The notes under the pieces: generated by a model
The model's database searches: none
Seen by the model: only the letters and a program-made list of their open reading frames with translations
Told to the model about the DNA's origin: nothing
Shown: positions 1-7,500 of the stretch, piece by piece
Position numbering within the stretch: position 1 is the stretch's first letter
Layout of the letters: each line of letters opens with the position of its first letter
Translations under genes and position numbers: made by a program
DNA from: Parcubacteria group bacterium
GTDB lineage: Bacteria > Patescibacteriota > Minisyncoccia > Moranbacterales > JAKLHP01
Direction of reading: 5' to 3'
Length of the DNA: 40,724 bases
Assembly (NCBI GenBank): GCA_041657845.1
Contig: JBBABD010000008.1
Location: 1-40,724, forward strand

Positions 1-626
1 GCGGAAAGAAGAAAGGAAAATCTGGCGGCATCCTTGCGATTCATTCCACAAGCGCGTCCGGCTGTTATCGTTGCCCCCGACCGAGAGACTCCGGGAATAA
101 TGGCTATCGCTTGCGATATGCCGATTAATATTGAATCTTTAATTGTTACTTTGTTTATATCTTTTATTTTCCCCGCATATTTATCGACTAAAAATAAAAT
201 GAGTCCCATAACCGCCAAAGTAAAAGCGATAAGCAAAGGACTGCGAAAAACCGTTTCCGCTTTGCTTTCGAAGAGAACTCCGAATATTACACCTGGTATA
301 GTCGCGATAATAATCAGCCAAAGTAAGTTTGTATTTTGCAAATAACTGTTGGCATCAGGCAAGTTCTTTTTATTTGGAAATTTAGATTTTGAAAATTTAT
401 TGAAAATTGAAAATTGAAAATTGAAAATTATCTGCTTCCAGTCTTTCCAAAAAAATAATATTAAAGCTATTAGTGTTCCCACATGAAGGGCTACATCGAA
501 ACCTAATCCCGGATCTTTCCAATTGAAAAAATAAGGAATAATAGCAAGATGCGCCGTCGAAGAAATTGGGAGAAATTCTCCCAAACCCTGGACTATACCC
601 AAAATTATTGATTGAAAAACGGTCAT
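1..626 (-). CDS. uppP: Undecaprenyl-diphosphatase UppP/BacA, C-terminus outside window
   Basis: This integral membrane enzyme recycles the cell-wall lipid carrier by removing one phosphate from undecaprenyl diphosphate. About 208 residues are visible from ATG at 626. The family motif GEFLPISSTAHL lies near residue 17 and PGVSRSGATI near residue 180, both hallmark BacA motifs, with hydrophobic segments between them. The frame runs off the left edge, so the last ~60-70 residues are missing. Between two membrane segments the protein carries a low-complexity insert rich in N, F, Q, S and K, encoded by tandem GAAAATT repeats at about 391-430. It keeps the frame and falls where the family has a short loop. 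The gene follows the deacetylase gene by about 20 bases on the same strand. Confidence 0.93.
   Translation of the reverse strand, partial: MTVFQSIILGIVQGLGEFLPISSTAHLAIIPYFFNWKDPGLGFDVALHVGTLIALILFFWKDWKQIIFNFQFSIFNKFSKSKFPNKKNLPDANSYLQNTNLLWLIIIATIPGVIFGVLFESKAETVFRSPLLIAFTLAVMGLILFLVDKYAGKIKDINKVTIKDSILIGISQAIAIIPGVSRSGATITAGRACGMNRKDAARFSFLLS
391..430. repeat. GAAAATT heptamer array inside uppP
   Basis: Four consecutive GAAAATT units plus a degenerate one, translated within uppP as an F/N/Q-rich stretch. The same family appears at 4378-4502 and inside miaB at 21029-21104; a related sequence lies inside rnhB. Confidence 0.8.
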
Positions 627-646
627 AAATTAAAAAAATAATAAAA

Positions 647-1345
647 TTAAAAATACTTTTTAATGGCTTCGAATTCATCTTCCCGCTCAGGATGAAAAGT
701 TATTTCAACCGTTCCTATCGGCAACTCGTTCAAAAATTTTGGAAAATCTTTGATCCAATCGAAGCTAACCAGATAATCCGATGACTCAATGCCATCTTTC
801 GCCAAATATCTCGTATCGGTTTTTCTGAAAACAGCAAGAATTTGTTTTACTCCGTTCATTTTTCCCAAAAATCCCTTCTTCCCGCATCGAACAAAAGGAA
901 TGGAATATTTTTTTGCTAGTGCTGCCGCTGCCTTAAAATAACTCGGATAATAATGGATATGCTGATGGGAGTTTATTCCGTCAGGATGTCTTCCGACTAT
1001 TTCTTTAAATTTGTTTATTTGTTCTTCCCATTCTTTTTCTACTATGCTTGCGCTTATTTGTCCGCCAATATATCGAGCTAAAAATAATGCCGACCGTTTT
1101 ATTATTCCCTCCTTAAACTTTCTTGGCTGCGAAAATTTTTCCGTTATATTCAGATGAATATCCAATTTCATTCCAGAATGAAGAAGTTTATTAATTTCTT
1201 CCTGAGGCAAAATTCCATTGGTCATAATAGCCACTCTGTCGATTTTTCCAGATTCGGCCAATTTCAAAATATTTCTATTGGCTAATTCGCTAATTCCAAA
1301 ATCATCCGCCGTCGCTATTATTTTTTTTCTTATATTTTCATCCAT
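647..1345 (-). CDS. ChbG/YdjC-family carbohydrate deacetylase
   Basis: A 232-residue protein of the YdjC/ChbG/HpnK family, metal-dependent deacetylases acting on N-acetylated sugars or lipid-linked sugars. Visible family marks are ATADDFG at residues ~11-17 (metal-binding Asp pair), the NSHQHIHYYP block near residue 125 (metal-binding His), and EITFHPERE near the C-terminus. Length is at the short end for the family. It lies directly upstream of uppP on the same strand, so a role in envelope sugar or lipid-carrier metabolism is plausible, but the substrate cannot be read from sequence. ATG start; no clear SD. Confidence 0.85.
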   Translation of the reverse strand: MDENIRKKIIATADDFGISELANRNILKLAESGKIDRVAIMTNGILPQEEINKLLHSGMKLDIHLNITEKFSQPRKFKEGIIKRSALFLARYIGGQISASIVEKEWEEQINKFKEIVGRHPDGINSHQHIHYYPSYFKAAAALAKKYSIPFVRCGKKGFLGKMNGVKQILAVFRKTDTRYLAKDGIESSDYLVSFDWIKDFPKFLNELPIGTVEITFHPEREDEFEAIKKYF

Positions 1346-1380
1346 AACTTGATATTATCACAGAAAAAGTTAAACAAAAA

Positions 1381-1398
1381 GCAGTATTAAATTACTGC
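1381..1398. other. Small stem-loop downstream of rnc
   Basis: Arms GCAGTA and TACTGC with a 6-base loop, between the deacetylase gene and the inverted-repeat element. It lacks a T-run, so it is a weak terminator candidate at best. Confidence 0.35.
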
Positions 1399-1405
1399 AA
1401 TTAAC

Positions 1406-1547
1406 TGTCATAAAATAAAATTTTAAAAGGAATTTCGTAGCCAGGACTAGCTATCATATGCTTTTATAAAATATTTAACTCCTGCTAAGCAATTAGAATT
1501 CCGTTAACCACGCGATCTAATTTCTTTTAAAATTTTATTTTATGACA
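1406..1547. mobile_element. MITE-like element with ~29-bp terminal inverted repeats
   Basis: A 142-bp non-coding block bounded by near-perfect inverted repeats at 1406-1434 and 1519-1547. Both ends start TGTCATAAAATAAAATTTTA on their own strand. TAAC lies immediately outside both ends, a possible 4-bp target duplication. The interior has no reading frame. The terminal TGTCATA matches the box repeated at the ends of the insertion sequence at 38722-40158, which suggests, but does not prove, a miniature relative moved by that transposase. Confidence 0.65.
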
Positions 1548-1564
1548 TAACAACCCAATAAATT

Positions 1565-2248
1565 TTATTCCCATCCTTTCGCTTCCAATCCATTTTTCGC
1601 CGCCTCTCTCTGCGCCTCTTGTTTTGAATTTCCCTCTCCTTTGGCTATTAGCTCGTCATTCAAAAAAACTCCGACTACAAAATGTTTGTCATGATCAGGA
1701 CCCTTTTCCTCCAGAACTCTATACATAGGCGTTACCTTAACCACATCTTGAGATCTTTCCTGAAAATAACTCTTGGGATCCATATATGATTTGCTTTCCA
1801 GAACAGAATCCAGGCTTACAACAATATTTTTCAAAATAAAATCTTTCGCTTTATCGTATCCTTGATCCAAATAGATGGCTCCGATAATCGCCTCCATAGC
1901 ATTCGCCATCAAATATTGTCTGGCTCTTCCTGTATCTTTGGCTTCGCCTTTACTCATCATCAAAAATTCTTCCACTCCCAATTTTTTGGAAATTCCTGCC
2001 AGATTTTCTCCGTTAACTAAAGCCGCTCTCCAGCTAGTCAGTTCCCCTTCCGGATTTTTATAATTATTATATAAATATTCTGTGACGATAAGTTCCAAAA
2101 CAGCATCGCCAAGAAATTCCAGCCGTTCATTGTGCTCTAGCTTGTAATCTCTATGTTCATTAAGATATGAACGATGAGTAAGCGCCTGCTGGAGTAAGTT
2201 AATGTTTTTGAATTCAACTCCTATTATTTTTGCCAGTTTTTCGATCAT
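1565..2248 (-). CDS. rnc: Ribonuclease III
   Basis: Endonuclease that cleaves double-stranded RNA in rRNA and mRNA processing. The 227-residue protein has the RNase III signature ERLEFLGDAVLE near residue 42 and a second catalytic acidic region (NAMEAIIGAIYLD near residue 115). A C-terminal double-stranded RNA-binding domain starts near residue 157 and ends in the typical AKNGLEAKG helix. Length is normal. It lies 15 bases after nusB on the same strand, so the two are probably co-transcribed. No SD is obvious. Confidence 0.97.
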   Translation of the reverse strand: MIEKLAKIIGVEFKNINLLQQALTHRSYLNEHRDYKLEHNERLEFLGDAVLELIVTEYLYNNYKNPEGELTSWRAALVNGENLAGISKKLGVEEFLMMSKGEAKDTGRARQYLMANAMEAIIGAIYLDQGYDKAKDFILKNIVVSLDSVLESKSYMDPKSYFQERSQDVVKVTPMYRVLEEKGPDHDKHFVVGVFLNDELIAKGEGNSKQEAQREAAKNGLEAKGWE

Positions 2249-2262
2249 ATCCGGAAAAATTA

Positions 2263-2754
2263 TTATTTATTCTCTGACTCTTTTTTATCCTCAGACTTTT
2301 TTTCTTTATTTTTACTTTCATCATTTTTCATCGGTTCTCCCATTTCCCGATAAATTGTTCCCAGTACTCCGTTTATGAATCTGGCTGAGCTTTCTCCTCC
2401 GAATGTTTTAGCTAATTCAATTGCCTCATTTATGGCTACTTTTGGAGGAACTTCTTCATAGTTTCCAAATATTAGCTCGTAAATTCCCAGCCTTAGAATA
2501 TTTCTGTCCACCGCCGTTATCTGGCTAATCGGCCATTCCGGAGCGCATTTCTCAATCATTTCGTCTATCTTCTCCCTGTTTTTGATTGTTCCGCTGACCA
2601 AAGATTCAATAAAATCGTTTTCTTCTATTCCTGGAGCAAATTCTCTAATATTTCTCTGAATAATTTCTTCTTTCTTTTCTTTTTCTCCGCCCCGAAAATC
2701 CCACTCAAAGAGCGACTGCATTGCTACTGAACGTTGAAGGTGCCTGTTTGCCAT
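2263..2754 (-). CDS. nusB: Transcription antitermination factor NusB
   Basis: All-helical RNA-binding protein that joins NusE/S10 on boxA RNA for rRNA antitermination. I place the start at the ATG at 2754 (protein MANRHLQRSVAMQ...). The frame stays open 39 bases further upstream, but that part is the 5' arm and loop of a start-codon hairpin shared with nusG, where it is out of frame. The family block ITAVDRNILRLGIYEL lies near residue 75, followed by the conserved AINEAIELAKTFG and RFINGVLG. The C-terminal ~25 residues are a lysine- and glutamate-rich tail not typical of NusB. It follows rpmF on the same strand. Confidence 0.95.
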   Translation of the reverse strand: MANRHLQRSVAMQSLFEWDFRGGEKEKKEEIIQRNIREFAPGIEENDFIESLVSGTIKNREKIDEMIEKCAPEWPISQITAVDRNILRLGIYELIFGNYEEVPPKVAINEAIELAKTFGGESSARFINGVLGTIYREMGEPMKNDESKNKEKKSEDKKESENK

Positions 2755-2914
2755 TGTTGCCTGCAAGGCACGAGCAGCTGCAACAATGAGCATCCCGTAC
2801 CAATTCTATATTATAATTTTATTTTAAATTTTGACTAAAGCCGAAGGCGAATCCGAGCACTGAACTTTCAACAATAATAAGCTCTATTGGAATTGGTACT
2901 GGGAGGCCATACCG
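2755..2914 (-). promoter_or_regulatory. Structured leader of nusB, homologous to the nusG leader
   Basis: Intercistronic RNA between rpmF and nusB. A long-range helix joins CCC-A-GTACCAATTC (2903-2890) to GAATTGGTAC-GGG (2806-2794) with one bulged A. A second helix joins CATTGTTGC (2788-2780) to GCAACAATG (2760-2752), so the nusB AUG is paired. A small GCC-TTC-GGC hairpin lies between. The same layout precedes nusG, with base changes that keep both helices. TATAAT at about 2810-2815 on this strand could also be an internal promoter. Confidence 0.75.
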
Positions 2915-3121
2915 CTATTTTTTAGACTTCTTTTTCTCAATTTTCTTTAAAGTATTCACTACTTCTCTTCCTTTATAATATCCGCATTTTTTGCAAACTA
3001 TATGAGGAAGAATCGGACTTCCGCATTTTGGACATTCTCGAGTAGCTTTTGGTTTGACCGCAAATCTTCCTCTCTTTCGATCTCTTCGCTGCTTGGTGTG
3101 GCGTTGTTTTGGAACAGACAT
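2915..3121 (-). CDS. rpmF: 50S ribosomal protein L32 (bL32)
   Basis: Small ribosomal protein of the large subunit, 68 residues from the ATG at 3121 (MSVPKQRHTKQRR...). The N-terminal basic stretch is typical. Four cysteines in two CxxC pairs (CPKCGSP and CKKCGYY) form the zinc knuckle. An upstream in-frame extension to 3142 is rejected because it is made of the AAGTTCA repeat and does not resemble the family N-terminus. It precedes the nusB leader and nusB on the same strand, so co-transcription is likely. Confidence 0.95.
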   Translation of the reverse strand: MSVPKQRHTKQRRDRKRGRFAVKPKATRECPKCGSPILPHIVCKKCGYYKGREVVNTLKKIEKKKSKK

Positions 3122-3127
3122 AAATGT

Positions 3128-3155
3128 AAGTTCAAAGTTCAAAGTTCAAAGTTCA
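3128..3155. repeat. AAGTTCA heptamer array
   Basis: Four perfect tandem copies of the 7-mer AAGTTCA directly upstream of the rpmF start. One of several heptamer families in the window. Confidence 0.85.
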
Positions 3156-3229
3156 AAATAAGTTATTTTATTTCAAGCCTTAATCTTCGAGCTTATAAAT
3201 ATTAAATAAATAACAATATTAACTTATCA

Positions 3230-3934
3230 TCATTTCCCCTTTTTGACAAGGGTTTTCACTGGTTCGAAGGTTTTGCGATGGATTTTGCAAGGGCCGACTT
3301 TCAGAAGAGCATCAACGTGAAACTTTGTTCCATAGCCTTTGTGTTTATCAAAACCGTACTGCGGATATTTTTTATGCAGTTCTTTCATCATTCTGTCTCT
3401 GGTCACTTTGGCCACTATTGAAGCGGCGGAGATTGATTTTACGATTTTATCGCCTCCCACTATCGCCCTTTGATCCATTGAAAAATTCGGGATTTTCTTA
3501 TTGCCATCGACCAGGATTATAGATTTGAGAATTGAAATTTGAGCTTTGCGAGCTAACTCATTAAGAGCTTTTTTCATTGCCAAAAAACTGGCTTCCAAAA
3601 TATTCATCCTATCAATTGTCTCGTGATCGCAGAGTCCAACGCCAACAAAAAAATTCTCTTGGATGAAATCAAACAGCCCCTCACGCTGTTTTTCTGATAG
3701 CATCTTAGAATCACGAATCAGCTCTATATTTTTAATAAAGTTTTTGTCATTGGAAATTTTATCATTGGAAATTGTTTGAAAATTAGAAATTGAAAATTTA
3801 AAATTCCTATATATTACAGCGCAAGCCACGACTGGTCCGGCAAGAGGTCCTCTTCCCACTTCATCAATCCCAATCACAAAATCATACCCCTTGGATAATA
3901 GTTCGTTTTCTATATCAAAGCTTGACTTTATCAT
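3230..3934 (-). CDS. rnhB: Ribonuclease HII with low-complexity insert
   Basis: Removes RNA from RNA-DNA hybrids, including single ribonucleotides. Catalytic motif GIDEVGRGPLAGP lies at residues ~22-34; the second acidic residue is in DSKMLSEKQR, and the downstream GDKIVKSISAASIVAKVTRD is diagnostic of type II. Between strand AVI and DSK the protein has about 33 residues where the family normally has about a dozen. The extra part contains a tandem ISNDK-ISNDK and an FSISNFQ stretch encoded by AT-rich repeat DNA (3747-3806). The insert keeps the frame and is probably a surface loop. Confidence 0.95.
   Translation of the reverse strand: MIKSSFDIENELLSKGYDFVIGIDEVGRGPLAGPVVACAVIYRNFKFSISNFQTISNDKISNDKNFIKNIELIRDSKMLSEKQREGLFDFIQENFFVGVGLCDHETIDRMNILEASFLAMKKALNELARKAQISILKSIILVDGNKKIPNFSMDQRAIVGGDKIVKSISAASIVAKVTRDRMMKELHKKYPQYGFDKHKGYGTKFHVDALLKVGPCKIHRKTFEPVKTLVKKGK
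3747..3806. repeat. AT-rich repeat inserted in rnhB
   Basis: Contains TCATTGGAAATT twice (3747-3758 and 3762-3773, period 15) followed by degenerate GAAAATT-like units. It adds about 20 residues to RNase HII without breaking the frame. Confidence 0.75.
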
Positions 3935-3949
3935 AAGTTATAGTAGAAT
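3922..3949 (+). promoter_or_regulatory. Probable sigma70-type promoter for the 3990 gene
   Basis: TTGACT at 3922-3927 and TAGAAT at 3944-3949 with a 16-base spacer, overlapping the divergent rnhB start. Predicted transcription starts ~35 bases before the small gene. Confidence 0.5.
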
Positions 3950-3989
3950 TTCTCTTATGTTTTCTATTCTAGCATAGAGGGGGTAAGTA

Positions 3990-4238
3990 TTGAAAAAGAT
4001 AATCAGAGACAATGGCAGAAAAGGCTGGAATACAACAAAAAACTTCTTCAAAATGATCAGCGGAAATAAAAAGAAGTATATACCGCTTATAGTAATCTTC
4101 CTGTTTGTTCCTTACGGAATAACAGTAGGCGCGGTATTAGTCAGAGACTATCATAAGCAAAAAGAAAGAAAGGAGGAATCTGAGGAGGAACCAATATCAG
4201 TTGGAACCTCCTTTTTCATTTCCCCAAATATGCTATAA
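3990..4238 (+). CDS. Small single-pass membrane protein, unknown
   Basis: An 82-residue frame starting at TTG 3990, about six bases after a strong SD (GAGGGGG). A basic N-terminus is followed by one hydrophobic segment (about residues 30-52, IPLIVIFLFVPYG...) and a charged K/E-rich tail, so an inner-membrane anchor with cytoplasmic N-terminus is likely. I do not recognise the family. Odd point: a good terminator (4184-4216) lies inside the frame about 20 bases before the stop. Either the last residues are artefactual, for example after a lost or gained base in the A-rich run near 4160, or transcripts end without a stop codon. Confidence 0.6.
   Translation: MKKIIRDNGRKGWNTTKNFFKMISGNKKKYIPLIVIFLFVPYGITVGAVLVRDYHKQKERKEESEEEPISVGTSFFISPNML
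4184..4216 (+). terminator. Intrinsic terminator inside the 3' end of the 3990 frame
   Basis: GGAGG-AACCAA pairs with TTGGAA-CCTCC around TATCAG, followed by TTTTT at 4212-4216. Confidence 0.7.
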
Positions 4239-4244
4239 TAGATT

Positions 4245-4378
4245 CACGATAAATCTATCTTGCAAAGCCCAGAGGGCAACCCGGGGGATGAAGATAGGAA
4301 AAATATATGAAAGTTTTATTTGAAAAAAATAGATTTTGTTTTATATCAAGCCTTGCTTTTCATAGCAAAGGCTTTTAA
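4245..4378 (+). ncRNA. Probable non-coding transcript or leader of unknown class
   Basis: TATAAT at 4233-4238 would start transcription near 4245. The RNA can form CTATCTT/AAGATAG (about 4255-4261 with 4290-4296) enclosing a GCCC-AGA-GGGC hairpin and a C/G-rich segment. An alternative hairpin ATAGATT/AATCTAT competes for the same CTAT. It ends at a rho-independent terminator, AAGCCTTGC paired with GCAAAGGCTT, then TTTT (4348-4376). No reading frame is convincing. The competing helices and terminal hairpin resemble a riboswitch or attenuator, but terminator and dnaE are separated by ~150 bases of repeat, so a free small RNA is equally likely. Confidence 0.55.
4348..4376 (+). terminator. Rho-independent terminator of the 4245 transcript
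   Basis: AAGCCTTGC and GCAAAGGCTT with one bulged A, loop TTTTCATA, then a T-run. Confidence 0.75.
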
Positions 4379-4502
4379 ATTTTCAATTTTCAAATACCAA
4401 TTTTCAATAAATTTTCAATTTTCCAATTATTTAATTTTCAAACATTGAAAATTGAGCCATTGCGATTTGATTGAAAATTGAAAATTGTGAATTGAAAATT
4501 TT
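4378..4502. repeat. GAAAATT / AATTTTC repeat block before dnaE
   Basis: About 125 bases of degenerate GAAAATT units. The left half reads AATTTTC and the right half GAAAATT, so the block as a whole is an imperfect inverted repeat able to fold on itself. No gene is present. Confidence 0.75.
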
Positions 4503-4531
4503 AATCTAAAAAATACTACACAATTAATATT

Positions 4532-7500
4532 ATGCCAAAATTCACCCATTTACACGTCCACAGCCACTATAGCCTCCTTGATGGTCTGGCCAAAATAGAC
4601 GACTTGCTTGATCGCGCCAAGGAGCTAGGAATGGATTCGCTCGCCCTAACCGACCATGGGGTTTTGTATGGGGCTGTGGAATTTTTTATTAAGGCTAAAG
4701 CCAAAGGAATAAAACCAATTATTGGATGCGAGATGTATGTGGCGCCAGGCGGATTGCAAAACAAAAATAATACCAATATTGATAAAACTAGAAATCATCT
4801 GATTCTCCTTGTCAAAGATGAAGTTGGCTACAAAAATCTGATGAAACTTATTTCCATCGCCCATTTAGAAGGTTTTTACTACAAGCCGAGAATTGACCGA
4901 GAAACTCTCAAAAAATATTCTGGCGGTCTTGTGGCGCTTAGCGCCTGTACTGAAGGAGAGGTTCCTTCTGCCATTATCAACGGAAAATACGATGAAGCCA
5001 AAAAACTGGCCGGGGAATATGAAAATATTTTTGGAAAAGGAAATTTTTTTCTGGAAATTCAAGATCATCCGCAATATAAAAATCAGCAGATCGCCAATGA
5101 GGGATTGATTGCAATATCTAAGGAGACTGGCATACCTCTGGTCGCAACCAGTGACATTCACTATGTAAACAAGGACGACAATTCTGCGCAGGATATTTTG
5201 CTCTGCATTCAAACCAACCGGAAAGTTTTTGAAAAAGATCGGATGAATCTGATGGCTTTTGATTTGTCGCTCCGCACTCCGGAGGAAATGGAAAAATCTT
5301 TTGGGCATATTCCTGGAGCCATCGAAAATACCCAGGTCGTCTCAGATAAATGCAACTTTGAAATAAAGCTGGGAGAAACTCAATTGCCTCATTATGATGT
5401 TCCGGAAGGTTTTACCGATAAAACATATTTGCGAAAATTAGTTGAAGAAGGACTTCAAAAAAGATTTGGCGATGACATAACTTCAGTGCAAACCGAGAGA
5501 ATGGAATATGAACTTTCGGTAATTGAAAAAACCGGATTTGTTTCCTACTTTCTCATTGTCCAGGACTTCGTAAACTGGGCCAAAAATCAGGGAATTGTCG
5601 TCGGACCGGGAAGAGGAAGCGCTGCCGGAAGTTTCATTTCCTATCTCATTGGAATAACCAATATCGATCCGATAAAATATAATTTGCTCTTTGAAAGATT
5701 TTTAAATCCGGAAAGAATCTCGATGCCCGATGTTGATATGGACTTTGCTGACGATCGACGAGACGACGTTTTGAATTACGTCCGCAAAAAATACGGCGAT
5801 GATCATGTAGCCCAGATCATTACTTTCGGAACTATGGCTGCTCGCGCTGCCATCCGGGACACCGGAAGAGCCTTGGGATATCCCTACGAACTTTGCGACA
5901 AAACTTCGAAAATGATTCCAATGTTTTCAACAATTGAAGAAGCAGTTGATCAAGTGGTGGAACTGCGAGAAGCTTATCAAAAAGATCCGTCCGTGAAAAA
6001 ACTGATTGACAGCGCCAAAAAATTGGAAGGAGTGGCGCGCCATGCTTCGATGCATGCCTGCGGAGTAGTAATTACCAAAAATCCCGTTACGGAATATTCT
6101 CCGCTTCAAAGAATAATCGGAAAAACAGAAGGAACAGTGACCCAATATTCTTCCTCCACCAAATCCAGCTATGTGGAAAAAATCGGACTCCTGAAGATGG
6201 ACTTTTTGGGACTCAAAAACCTTACTATTATGCAAAATACCCTGAAAATAGTCCGCAAAACCAGAGGAATGGATATCAACATTGACGACATCCCGCCGGA
6301 TGATGAAGAGACTTTCAAACTCCTCCAAGATGCCAAGACCACCGGAGTATTCCAGTTGGAAAGCACTGGGATGAAAAGATATTTAAAACAGCTAAAACCA
6401 ACTGTTTTTGAAGATATTATCGCAATGGTGGCTCTTTATCGTCCGGGACCGATGGATTGGATTCCTAATTTTATCGCCGGAAAGCATGGAACCAGAAAAA
6501 TAAATTATCTTCATCCTAAACTCGAACCGATTCTGGAAAATACTTATGGAGTAGCGGTTTATCAGGAACAGATTATGCAAATTGCGAGAGACTTGGCCGG
6601 ATTCACGCTGGGAGAAGCGGATGTTCTGCGAAAAGCAATGGGAAAAAAGATCTCCCAACTCATTAAAGAACAGAAAATAAAGTTTGTGGAAGGATGTATC
6701 AAGCATGAAATCAATGAAAAAATAGCGGACAAGGTTTTTGCTTTTATCGAACCTTTTGCCGGATATGGATTTAATAGATCCCATGCAGCTTGTTATGCGC
6801 TCATTGGATATCAAACTGCTTATCTTAAGGCGCATTATCCGGCTGAATTTATGGCTGCCCTTCTCACTTCCGACCAAAATGATATCGACCGGGTTGCCAT
6901 TGAAGTTTTTGAATGCCAAGAAATCGGAATTGAGGTTTTGCCGCCGAATATTAACGAAAGTTTTGAAGACTTTGCGGTAGTAAAAGATGAAAAAGGAAAC
7001 GGACTTATTCGTTTTGGACTGAATGCCATCAAGAATGTCGGATCGACTGTGGCTCGTGAAATTGTCTCCGAAAGAAAAATTGGAGGAAAATACAAAACCA
7101 TTGCTGACCTTCTGGAAAGAGTGACCACCAAGGATCTCAACAAAAAATCTCTGGAAGCTCTCATTAAAGTCGGCGCTCTGGAAGAACTTGGAGAAAGAAA
7201 CCAACATCTAGCCAGCCTCGAAAATATTTTGAACTATTCCAAGAGCATCCAAAAAAACAAGAATTCCAATCAGGTAAGTTTGTTTGGAATCGAAACTCTT
7301 GCTCCGGGGTCGGTGCAAATGGTTGACTCTCAGAGCGCAACCAAAAAAGAAATGCTCTCTTGGGAAAAAGAACTTTTGGGATTATATGTCAGCGGACATC
7401 CGGCTGAAGATTATCAAAACTATTTCGATAAGATGGCTGTCCCGATAAGCAGTATTGAAAAAGGAATGGTGGGGACAAAAATAAGTTTGGGAGGAGTCAT

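Noticed and set aside
34..345. Plus-strand frame at the left edge
   Set aside because: It is antisense to uppP, whose minus-strand frame matches the family over the whole visible length.
2755..2793. N-terminal extension of NusB starting at 2793
   Set aside because: It is the 5' arm of the start-codon hairpin; the homologous part before nusG is in another frame.
4245..4300. Cyclic-di-GMP (GEMM) riboswitch, because of TTCACGATAAA and GCAAAGCC
   Set aside because: The first hairpin with its tetraloop and receptor is absent and the conserved strings are not in the required arrangement.
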